The notes beneath the pieces are model-generated. The model made no database searches, was not told the DNA's origin, and worked only from the letters and a program-made list of their open reading frames with translations. From contig SKNK01000192.1 in the NCBI GenBank assembly GCA_007120565.1, positions 1-6,704 of the forward strand: a DNA stretch of 6,704 nucleotides, in the 5' to 3' direction. Both the position numbers and the translations under genes were made by a program. Positions 1 to 5,205 of the stretch are shown piece after piece. How positions within the stretch are numbered: position 1 is the first letter of the stretch; each line of letters starts with the position of its first letter. The stretch is from Nitriliruptoraceae bacterium (lineage in GTDB: Bacteria > Actinomycetota > Nitriliruptoria > Nitriliruptorales > Nitriliruptoraceae).

Positions 1-493
1 CACTGAAGCCGGACAGACCGAAGGCGTAGGTGCCGTACACGCCGTTGGGGTCCGGCGGGTGCAGCAGTTCGGTGATGTAGTAGCGCCCGCCGGGGGTGGG
101 GGTGTCCTCGTCCCCGTACCCGATAGGCGCCTCGAGCCAGCCGTCCTGTCGCTCCTCGACCAGGAAGACCCGCGGCATCCCGCGTTCTGTCGGATGGTCG
201 AGGGTGTGGGACACCTCGGCATCGCTGTCGGGTGAGGCGTACGCGTCGATCTCCGCGACGACCGAGGTCGCAACCAACGTGCGCCCCGTCGGCGCGGTGT
301 CGGCTTCGGCTTCGGCCGGTGCGGCTTCCGCCGGCTCGGGTTCCTCGTCGACCGTCGGCTCGGTGGGCTCGGCCGGCGAGGTCTCGTCCGATCCCGGCTC
401 CGCGGGCAGCTCGGTCTGTCCACAGGCAACGAGTAGGGCCGCGACGCAAGCTGCCGCAGCGACCCTCCGGATGGTGCCGGCCGACCTCTGCAC
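1..493 (-). CDS. Lipoprotein, L,D-transpeptidase (YkuD)-like, 5' part only; apparent internal deletion
   Basis: Partial gene read leftwards off the window; 164 codons are visible. The GTG start at 493-491 is chosen because a minus-strand AAGGGG (502-507) lies 8 nt upstream and a lipoprotein signal peptide begins there. The signal has RSAGTIRR as basic n-region, then an Ala/Val/Leu core, then lipobox L-V-A-C with Cys24 as lipidation site. An in-frame GTG at 535-533 would add 14 residues and bury the signal. Residues 26-68 are a Pro/Glu/Ala-rich spacer. Residues 71-120 resemble the N-terminal module of actinobacterial L,D-transpeptidases (EIDAYASPDSDAE, RVFLVEERQDGWLE). Residues 122-164 match the YkuD catalytic domain (APIGYG, DTPTPGGRYYITELL, YAFGLSGFS). 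The family would make 3-3 peptidoglycan cross-links outside the membrane. The catalytic His/Cys (HGC) motif lies beyond the edge. A segment normally found between residues 121 and 122 seems missing, so activity is doubtful. Family assignment rests on remembered motifs. Confidence 0.75.
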   Translation of the reverse strand, partial: MQRSAGTIRRVAAAACVAALLVACGQTELPAEPGSDETSPAEPTEPTVDEEPEPAEAAPAEAEADTAPTGRTLVATSVVAEIDAYASPDSDAEVSHTLDHPTERGMPRVFLVEERQDGWLEAPIGYGDEDTPTPGGRYYITELLHPPDPNGVYGTYAFGLSGFS

Positions 494-501
494 CGTGCCT
501 G

Positions 502-507
502 CCCCTT
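502..507 (-). promoter_or_regulatory. Ribosome binding site of the lipoprotein gene
   Basis: AAGGGG on the minus strand, 8 nt before the GTG at 493. It decides this start over the in-frame GTG at 535, because only the downstream start puts the signal peptide at the N-terminus. Confidence 0.5.
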
Positions 508-642
508 CGCGCGGAACCGGATCGCCCTGGGTCACCGCTGGGATCTCGGTGTCAGCGCTGCCCCTGCGCATCGAAGGGCGCTTACCCCGAGGGACGGTGT
601 CGTCCAGCGATCGAGGCTCCGGCGGGATGTTCGCGGCCTCCC

Positions 643-689
643 TGGGGATCCTAGGGGAACCCCCACGGCGGCTTGGGGGCTTCACCCCC
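643..689. repeat. Alternating GGGG/CCCC runs with small inverted and direct repeats
   Basis: The stretch contains gggg (644-647), gggg (654-657) followed after two bases by ccccc (660-664), then ggggg (675-679) and ccccc (685-689) separated by cttca. The last pair forms a 5-bp hairpin with a 5-9 nt loop, and 654-664 is an inverted repeat. CCTgGGGA and CCTaGGGGA form an imperfect direct repeat just upstream. It sits 55-100 nt before the membrane-protein start. It could be an operator or a folded 5' UTR; no function can be assigned. Confidence 0.35.
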
Positions 690-732
690 TACTCCACGAC
701 CCCGATCAGGGCGATGCTCGAAGCAACGAGAT

Positions 733-737
733 GGAGG
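733..737 (+). promoter_or_regulatory. Ribosome binding site deciding the membrane-protein start
   Basis: GGAGG 7 nt before the ATG at 745. The same frame is open further upstream to an ATG at 673, but that ATG has no Shine-Dalgarno sequence at a useful distance, and it would place this strong site inside the coding region. Confidence 0.75.
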
Positions 738-744
738 AGTTCCG

Positions 745-3627
745 ATGCTCAGCCAGACCGACCGACCAGGGGTTGCCGGTAGCGGCGGTTCCGACGACCG
801 GCGCACGGCGAAGGCACCGCCGCCGCCGCCGTCGCCCGGGTCCCGACTGGATGCGCCAGCGCCCTCGGCACCGACACCACCGAGCCAACTCCTCGGAGCG
901 GGCACCGCGGGGTCCACCGGGCCGGTGGGGACCTCGACCTCAGCTGGAACGGCAAGGGCAACGTCCAGGTACGACGCGGCAACGGGGGGCACGTCGACCG
1001 ACGGTCCACCCCCTCCGCCGGCTCTCAACCGGCTGCCCGCCGACGACCAGACCCCGCGCTCGACCGCGGTCACGTGGGTTGCCGCGACGGGTGCTCTGCT
1101 GTTGTTGGTGGCGGCTGGCACCTTCCTCGCCGTCTCCTGGGATGTCTTGGGGATGACCGCACGCGTGGCAGTCGTCGCCTCGATCACGGCCGCTGCGATC
1201 GTCGGCGGCCACCGTCTGCGCCAGGTCCTCCCCGCCGTCGGTGCGGTGCTGTTCCACCTCGGCGCCCTGCTGCTGCCCATCGACGCGCTCGGCCTCGCTC
1301 TCCAGCTCGAGCTGTCGGTGGCGGCCGCGTGGATCCTCACCGGTGCCGTGACCCTGGTGGCCCTGCCGCCCCTGGCGATCACCGGTCGGTCGCGGGTGCT
1401 GGCCGCCGCCGCGGTCGTCGGTGTCCCCGTCCTCGCGACCGGGCTCGGCCTCGCGGGGCTGGTGGCCCCATCGCTGGTCGTAGCTTTCGCCGGGGCGTTG
1501 AGCCTGCTGACGCTGCGCCTGCGCGGCACCCGTGTCGCCAGGATCTGGCGTGGCGGGCCCGTTGCGTTGGCCGCAACCTCGGTGTTGCTCCCCTTGCTGT
1601 CCGCGGCGCTCGATGCCAGCCTCGCGCAGGGCCGCATCGTGGTGGCGATCCGAACGGCCGGTTGGGCTCCGAACTCGTGGGTGATGCCCATCATCGTCGG
1701 CGTCACCGCGGTCGCGACGGTGTCCGTGGTGGCCCGGGTGCTGAGCTCTCGGCGGCTGGCGGCGCTGGCGCCGGTGCTCGGTGCGGTCTCTGCGATCGTC
1801 GCGATCCTGCCCGAGGGCTCGCCACGACTCGCCGCGTTGCTGATCGCCCCGACCCTGCTCCTGCTGGTCGAGGTCGTCGCCATCATCGCCCACGGCGATG
1901 ACGCCTTCGCCGAGCCGATGCGGTGGACCGCGCGGATCCTGGAGCTGGTTGCCGCGTTCGGCGCGGTGATCGCCGCGCAACTGGTGGTCGCGCCGACCCT
2001 GTCGATCGGAACAGTCTCGGACCCGGAGTTGGCGGTTGCCCTGTTGGTCGCGACCGTCGCCTTCGCGGCCGCGCTGGTCCGCGATCGGCTCGCCGGCGGA
2101 GCGCTCACCGCGGTGCCGGTGGTGCTCGCGGGAGCGATCGTGCTCCACGGGGTGGCGGCGCTCACGGTGGCCCTTCCTGGTGACCGTTCGTCACTGGCCG
2201 CCGTGGTGTTCCTCGCGGTTGTTGGACTCGGCCTCGTTCTGCCGGGCGGCAAGCTCGCCGAGGCGGCAACGTCGAGGTTGGTCGACCCGGCTAAGGCGTG
2301 GGTCGCCGTGACGCTGGCGGTCCTGGCCTGCGCCGCGGCCTGGAACGGACCCGCTGCGCTGCCGGTGGCTGCCCTCGCCGCGCCCCTCGTCGGACTGCAC
2401 CTCCGGCCGATGATCGTCGCCGGCCACCCGCTGGCGACCGTGATGACGGCGCTGGTGGCGCCGATCGCCGCCTTGTCCGGTCTCGTGCTCGCAGGGCACG
2501 ACGGTGCGACGAGCGGGTTACCCGCGCTCGGCGAACTCCAGGGTCTGGTCCTGCAGGTTGCGGTCGCGGTCGTGGCGCTGTTCGGCTTGGCCGTGATCAT
2601 CGATCGGGTCGGTGTCGTCGCCGACGTGATCCGAGGGTTCGGTGTCGCGGTGCTGCTGCTCGTCGCGACCACCAGCGATCTCCCGGTGGCTCTCTTCGAG
2701 CAGGTCACTTCACGCGGTCAGATGTGGGCTCTGGAGCTCCTGCGGCCCGTTCCTGCGCTGCTCGTGGTCGTTGGCCCTGCAGCGGTGTGGCTGGTGCTCG
2801 ACGCGGTACGCGTCCGGCGGACCGCCGTCGCGGTCCTAGCGGCACCGGTGGTGGTGCAGCTGGCTACGACGGTCGCCGTCGGGTTCGGCGTAGGTCCGGT
2901 CGTTCTCGGTGGTGTGCTCCTGGGTCTCGGACTCGTCGCCCTCACGGGTGCCGTGACCTCGAAGGTGACCGCGCTGCGAGTCTCGCTCATCGTCGTGGCC
3001 GTCCTGTCCGCGTTGCCCGGTTGGGCGCTGATCGGGGCGACGGCAGAAGCACGGGCCATCGCCCTGATCGCCCTCGGGCTCGCTGGCGTGGCCATCGGCG
3101 TCGTCCGACGCAGCCCTCTCGTAGGCCACGGGGGTGGCGTCGTAGCGACCCTCGGCATCTGGCTGCTCCTGGACCTGCGGGGCATCGATGCGGTCGATGT
3201 CTGGACCCTGCCGGTTGCCGTGCAACTAGCGGCCGCCGGGATGCGCGCTCGGCGAGCGGGAACGCTCAGCTCCTGGGCGGTGGATGTTCCGCCGCTGTTG
3301 TTGGTCGCGATCCCGGCGATCGGTGAGCGGCTCACGGGCGGCTCCGGGCTCCACGCCTTGCTCGCGGGTGCCGTGGCCATGGTTGCCGTGGTGTACGGCG
3401 GCGCTGCCGGTCGTGGCGGCCCCCTGACCAGCGGCATCCTGATCCTGCTCGTCGTCGTGACCGTCGAGACGGTCGCGTATGCCGCGTTGGTCCCGACCTG
3501 GGCCTGGTTCGCGGTGGCCGGCAGCGTCCTGCTGGGAGCCGCGGTGCTGATCGAGCGCAAGGGGCTGTCCCCGTCGCGGGCGGTGGACAAGCTCAAGGAC
3601 CTGGCGACGGACGAGCGTCCTGCCTGA
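745..3627 (+). CDS. Large polytopic membrane protein, DUF2157 / SCO7613-like
   Basis: A 960-residue protein. Residues 1-105 are hydrophilic, rich in Pro, Ser, Thr and Gly with PPPPP runs, and probably disordered. From about residue 107 to 935 the chain is an almost unbroken series of Ala/Val/Leu/Ile/Gly segments, roughly 25-30 potential transmembrane helices with very short loops. It ends in a short charged tail (DKLKDLATDERPA). The first two helices (around TWVAATGALLLLVAAGTFLA, then SWDVLGMTARVAVVASITAA) have the pattern of DUF2157 and of actinobacterial proteins annotated as SCO7613 C-terminal-domain membrane proteins: a helix, an 'SWDxLG...R' turn, then a second helix. The function of that group is not known to me, and I see no catalytic motif, transporter signature or nucleotide-binding site. 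The gene stands alone between a divergent lipoprotein gene and a terminator-like hairpin, so it is probably monocistronic. Coding is firm; family placement is moderate. Confidence 0.85.
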   Translation: MLSQTDRPGVAGSGGSDDRRTAKAPPPPPSPGSRLDAPAPSAPTPPSQLLGAGTAGSTGPVGTSTSAGTARATSRYDAATGGTSTDGPPPPPALNRLPADDQTPRSTAVTWVAATGALLLLVAAGTFLAVSWDVLGMTARVAVVASITAAAIVGGHRLRQVLPAVGAVLFHLGALLLPIDALGLALQLELSVAAAWILTGAVTLVALPPLAITGRSRVLAAAAVVGVPVLATGLGLAGLVAPSLVVAFAGALSLLTLRLRGTRVARIWRGGPVALAATSVLLPLLSAALDASLAQGRIVVAIRTAGWAPNSWVMPIIVGVTAVATVSVVARVLSSRRLAALAPVLGAVSAIVAILPEGSPRLAALLIAPTLLLLVEVVAIIAHGDDAFAEPMRWTARILELVAAFGAVIAAQLVVAPTLSIGTVSDPELAVALLVATVAFAAALVRDRLAGGALTAVPVVLAGAIVLHGVAALTVALPGDRSSLAAVVFLAVVGLGLVLPGGKLAEAATSRLVDPAKAWVAVTLAVLACAAAWNGPAALPVAALAAPLVGLHLRPMIVAGHPLATVMTALVAPIAALSGLVLAGHDGATSGLPALGELQGLVLQVAVAVVALFGLAVIIDRVGVVADVIRGFGVAVLLLVATTSDLPVALFEQVTSRGQMWALELLRPVPALLVVVGPAAVWLVLDAVRVRRTAVAVLAAPVVVQLATTVAVGFGVGPVVLGGVLLGLGLVALTGAVTSKVTALRVSLIVVAVLSALPGWALIGATAEARAIALIALGLAGVAIGVVRRSPLVGHGGGVVATLGIWLLLDLRGIDAVDVWTLPVAVQLAAAGMRARRAGTLSSWAVDVPPLLLVAIPAIGERLTGGSGLHALLAGAVAMVAVVYGGAAGRGGPLTSGILILLVVVTVETVAYAALVPTWAWFAVAGSVLLGAAVLIERKGLSPSRAVDKLKDLATDERPA

Positions 3628-3644
3628 CCCTCTCACGGCTGTGC

Positions 3645-3692
3645 GATGCTGCAGCCCCGGCGTGCGCAATGACACGTCGGGGCTGCAGCATC
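3645..3692 (+). terminator. Long stem-loop after the membrane-protein gene, probable terminator
   Basis: The arms 3645-3664 and 3673-3692 are complementary over 20 bp around the 8-nt loop cgcaatga. The only non-Watson-Crick pair is one G·U wobble. The stem begins 17 nt after the TGA at 3625-3627. No T-run follows on either strand, so it is not a textbook intrinsic terminator. U-less strong hairpins are common 3' ends in high-GC actinobacteria, and its position between two transcription units supports termination or 3'-end protection. Confidence 0.7.
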
Positions 3693-3748
3693 ATCCACAG
3701 GTTCCAACCTCGGGGTCCCCGTGTCGCGGGGGCGGTCTACGGTTGCGG

Positions 3749-3778
3749 TTGTGAGAGGACGGGTGTCTCGGGTACCTT
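3749..3778 (+). promoter_or_regulatory. Candidate sigma-70-type promoter of the rpsF operon
   Basis: TTGTGA (3749-3754) and TACCTT (3773-3778) are 18 nt apart. The -10 fits the actinobacterial TAnnnT pattern and the -35 matches TTGACA at four of six positions. Transcription would start near 3785, after the preceding terminator-like hairpin, giving a leader of about 245 nt. It is the best pair I see in 3693-4030, but the evidence is only motif-level. Confidence 0.35.
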
Positions 3779-3788
3779 CACCGGGTCA

Positions 3789-3813
3789 GCGCGCAGCTCA
3801 CGTGGCTGCGCGC
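3789..3813 (+). promoter_or_regulatory. Hairpin near the 5' end of the rpsF leader
   Basis: A perfect 9-bp inverted repeat: gcgcgcagc (3789-3797), loop tcacgtg, gctgcgcgc (3805-3813). It lies just downstream of the predicted transcription start, so the mRNA would begin with a stable GC hairpin. This could protect the 5' end or form part of a regulatory fold. If the promoter call is wrong, it could be an operator, since the loop contains the palindrome CACGTG. Confidence 0.45.
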
Positions 3814-3990
3814 GTGTCGTGTCACCTCGCAGGATCCGCCGAGTCGCGCATCCTCGCGAACACCCACGACCGTGACCGCACCCCTGCTCCCAACGGCGGC
3901 CGCCGCGCGCTTCGCGCTTCGCAGCAGCCGCGCCCGCGGGGGCCCCAACCCCGGATGGCGCCGACCCAAGGTCAGCACCACCGGACCGCA

Positions 3991-4006
3991 CCGCGCAACC
4001 GCGCGG
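3991..4006 (+). promoter_or_regulatory. Hairpin just upstream of the rpsF ribosome binding site
   Basis: ccgcgc (3991-3996), loop aacc, gcgcgg (4001-4006): a perfect 6-bp GC stem ending 14 nt before the AGGAG at 4021. Its position suits control of ribosome access to rpsF, for example within a bS6:bS18-responsive leader. It is short enough to be fortuitous in DNA this GC-rich. Confidence 0.35.
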
Positions 4007-4030
4007 GGCGGCGCGACCAGAGGAGTGCAC

Positions 4031-4336
4031 ATGCGCCGCTACGAACTGATGGTGATCATCACCGACACCCTCGAGGAAGAGGCTGCCCAGGAGGTCTTCG
4101 GGCGGGCCAAAGAGGTCCTCGCCAAGCAGGGCGGGTCCTTGCTCGACGAGGCCTGGTGGGGACGTCGCCGTCTCGCCTACGAGATCAACAAGCGTGATCA
4201 CGGTTACTACGGCGTGCTGGACTTCCACGCGTCGACCGAAGCCGTGCACGAGGTCGAGCGTCAGCTCAAGATCTCCGACCACGTTGTCCGGTTCAAGACG
4301 GTGCGTCCGGAGATTCGGGTCCGCTCCAACGCCTGA
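4031..4336 (+). CDS. rpsF: 30S ribosomal protein bS6
   Basis: A 101-residue protein, the usual length for bS6. It begins MRRYELMVIITDTLEEE, the standard first beta strand of the family, and contains GRRRLAYEI (residues 45-53), then KRDHGYYGVLDF and a C-terminal VVRFKTVRPE strand, all hallmarks of the ferredoxin-like bS6 fold. bS6 sits on the platform of the small subunit, where it binds 16S rRNA as a heterodimer with bS18, encoded two genes downstream. The ATG at 4031 is preceded by AGGAG (4021-4025) with a 5-nt gap. It is the first gene of the operon and follows a long structured leader. There is no glutamate-rich C-terminal extension such as that modified by RimK in E. coli; the protein ends in RVRSNA. 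Confidence 0.97.
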   Translation: MRRYELMVIITDTLEEEAAQEVFGRAKEVLAKQGGSLLDEAWWGRRRLAYEINKRDHGYYGVLDFHASTEAVHEVERQLKISDHVVRFKTVRPEIRVRSNA

Positions 4337-4397
4337 CTCGAAACGCGCCCGACCCCGTCCTCTCACGACGGTCGCAACCCGCGTATAGGAGCTTCAC

Positions 4398-4832
4398 ATG
4401 GCGTTCGAGAGCAACTTCATCACGTTCATCGGCAACCTCACCGACGACCCCGAGCTGCGCTTCACCGGCGGCGGTGCGGCGGTCGTCACCCTTCGGGTCG
4501 CCTCCAACCGCCGCTGGACCGGTCGTGACGGTCAGCAGCAAGAGGAGACGACCTTCCTCAACGTCAACGCGTGGCGGGATCTCGCCGAGAACGCGGCTGA
4601 GTCGCTGTCCAAGGGCGACCGGGTCGTGGTCATCGGCCGGGTGAAGGTCCGCAACTACGAGAACCAGCAGGGTCAGACCGTCTGGGTCACCGAGATCGAA
4701 GCCGACGAGATCGCGCCTTCGCTGCGGTGGGCCCAGGCCAAGCCTTCGAAGACCTCCGGTTCCTCGGGTGGCTCGCAGGACTCCGGTAGCTCTGCGCCGC
4801 CACCTCCGACCGACGACGACGTTCCGTTCTGA
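4398..4832 (+). CDS. ssb: Single-stranded DNA-binding protein
   Basis: A 144-residue protein. Residues 1-112 form the OB fold, with FIGNLTDDPELRFT (10-23), TLRVASNRRW (31-40), TFLNVNAWRDLAENAAESL (52-70) and KGDRVVVIGRVKVRNYE (72-88). Aromatics W40, F53 and W59 lie where ssDNA-stacking residues occur in the family. Residues 115-133 are a short Ser/Gly-rich linker, followed by PPPP and the acidic tip DDDVPF, which in SSB proteins recruits partner proteins. SSB coats and protects single-stranded DNA at forks and repair sites as a tetramer. The linker is short compared with many actinobacterial SSBs. Start: AGGAG (4387-4391) is 6 nt before the ATG. The 61-nt gap after rpsF holds a weak 5-bp stem (4355-4371). 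The next gene, rpsR, is 111 nt away. Confidence 0.97.
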   Translation: MAFESNFITFIGNLTDDPELRFTGGGAAVVTLRVASNRRWTGRDGQQQEETTFLNVNAWRDLAENAAESLSKGDRVVVIGRVKVRNYENQQGQTVWVTEIEADEIAPSLRWAQAKPSKTSGSSGGSQDSGSSAPPPPTDDDVPF

Positions 4833-4872
4833 TCCGGAACTGCTGATCCGCGGCTCTCGGCTTGAGAGACCG
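4821..4872 (+). promoter_or_regulatory. Stem-loops and direct repeat at the ssb 3' end
   Basis: gttccg (4821-4826) and cggaac (4835-4840) form a 6-bp hairpin that straddles the ssb stop codon (4830-4832). The octamer ctgatccg occurs at 4829-4836 and again at 4843-4850. A second stem pairs cggctctc (4851-4858) with gagag (4864-4868) and ccg (4870-4872), with one bulged A. These may lower readthrough or mark an RNA processing point after ssb. No T-run follows, so it is not a clear terminator. Confidence 0.35.
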
Positions 4873-4898
4873 CCCCGAACCGTCCCACCATCAACGGC

Positions 4899-4920
4899 GC
4901 CGGCGGCCCTTGTCGCCGGC
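4899..4920 (+). promoter_or_regulatory. GC hairpin between ssb and rpsR
   Basis: gccggcg (4899-4905), loop gcccttgt, cgccggc (4914-4920): a perfect 7-bp all-GC stem ending 10 nt before the rpsR ribosome binding site at 4931. It could act as an attenuator, an RNase barrier, or a fold controlling rpsR translation. Because rpsR and rplI are essential for growth or near-essential, full termination here is unlikely unless there is another promoter, and I do not see one. Confidence 0.45.
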
Positions 4921-4943
4921 CGCGCCCCACGAGGAGCACGCCC

Positions 4944-5195
4944 ATGCCGCCCCGTAAACCCGAGAAGGACGCCAAAGACCGGCGTCCGCGCAAGCCGAAG
5001 CCGTGCCCGATCTGCTCCCAAGGCATCGAGTACGTGGACTACAAGGACCTGTCCCTGATCAAGCCGTTCCTCAACGAGCGCGCGAAGATCAAGGCACGTC
5101 GTACGTCCAACGCGTGCGCGAAGTGCCAGGCCCAACTCGCCGCTGCGGTCAAGAACGCGCGCGAGATGGCGCTGATCCCGTACACGACCCGCTGA
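4944..5195 (+). CDS. rpsR: 30S ribosomal protein bS18, zinc-binding four-cysteine form
   Basis: An 83-residue protein of normal bS18 length. A basic N-terminal arm (residues 1-19) is followed by CPIC (21-24), then IEYVDYKDLSLIKPFLNERAKIKARR (28-53), CAKC (58-61) and AVKNAREMALIPYTTR at the end. The YVDYKD, ERxKIxARR and KNAREMALIPY blocks are standard for the family. bS18 joins bS6 on the 30S platform. The two CxxC pairs indicate the zinc-bound (C+) form, not a zinc-independent paralogue. In the C+ forms I remember (for example mycobacterial) the second pair is C-x2-H, so Cys at position 61 is a variant. Start: GAGGAG (4931-4936) is 7 nt before the ATG. The stop codon TGA is the beginning of the rplI ribosome binding site. 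Confidence 0.96.
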   Translation: MPPRKPEKDAKDRRPRKPKPCPICSQGIEYVDYKDLSLIKPFLNERAKIKARRTSNACAKCQAQLAAAVKNAREMALIPYTTR

Positions 5196-5200
5196 GGAGG
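5193..5200 (+). promoter_or_regulatory. rplI ribosome binding site overlapping the rpsR stop codon
   Basis: TGAGGAGG combines the rpsR stop (5193-5195) with a near-perfect Shine-Dalgarno sequence, 5 nt before the rplI ATG at 5206. A ribosome terminating on rpsR sits on the rplI entry site, so the two genes are probably translationally coupled. Confidence 0.8.
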
Positions 5201-5205
5201 ACGCC

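Larger units (their letters stand above)
494..744. other. Divergent intergenic region between the lipoprotein and membrane-protein genes
   Basis: These 251 nt must hold the 5' regions of both divergent genes. I see no convincing -35/-10 pair on either strand. Two structures are visible. One is a small perfect hairpin at 592-605 (ggacg, loop gtgt, cgtcc). The other is a set of alternating G and C runs at 643-689, described separately. No coding region is supported here: the open frame that crosses it on the plus strand is antisense to the lipoprotein gene. Confidence 0.5.
3693..4030 (+). other. Non-coding upstream region and long leader of rpsF
   Basis: These 338 nt without a supported gene contain the candidate promoter and at least three GC hairpins: 3789-3813, 3905-3917 (gcgcg, loop ctt, cgcgc) and 3991-4006. 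A 7-bp tandem repeat (cgcgctt twice, 3906-3919) overlaps the second hairpin. The rpsF frame is open back to 3872, but the extra 53 codons give a low-complexity Arg/Pro/Gly peptide with no bS6 similarity and bypass the strong ribosome binding site at 4021. In several phyla the rpsF leader binds the bS6:bS18 complex and represses the operon. A leader this long could do so here, but I cannot identify that motif with certainty. Confidence 0.4.

Noticed and set aside
673..744. Upstream start (ATG at 673) for the membrane protein
   Set aside because: It adds 24 residues lacking any family feature, has no ribosome binding site, and makes the strong GGAGG at 733-737 internal.
96..782. Plus-strand open frame of 228 codons
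   Set aside because: It is antisense to the lipoprotein gene. Its Ser/Ala-rich product mirrors the Glu/Ala spacer of that gene, while the minus-strand reading gives a lipobox and YkuD motifs.
651..2708. Minus-strand open frame of 685 codons opposite the membrane-protein gene
   Set aside because: The product is low-complexity Ala/Thr/Ser/Arg, as expected from the reverse of GC-rich codons for Ala/Val/Leu/Gly. It has no domain and no plausible ribosome binding site, and the plus-strand reading gives coherent transmembrane helices.
2298..3326. Plus-strand Arg-rich open frame of 342 codons inside the membrane-protein gene
   Set aside because: An out-of-frame shadow made of Arg/Gly/Ala-rich sequence with no motif and no start signal.
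3872..4030. N-terminal extension of bS6 from ATG 3872
   Set aside because: The 53 extra residues are unlike any bS6. AGGAG at 4021 and the standard MRRYEL start at 4031 are decisive.
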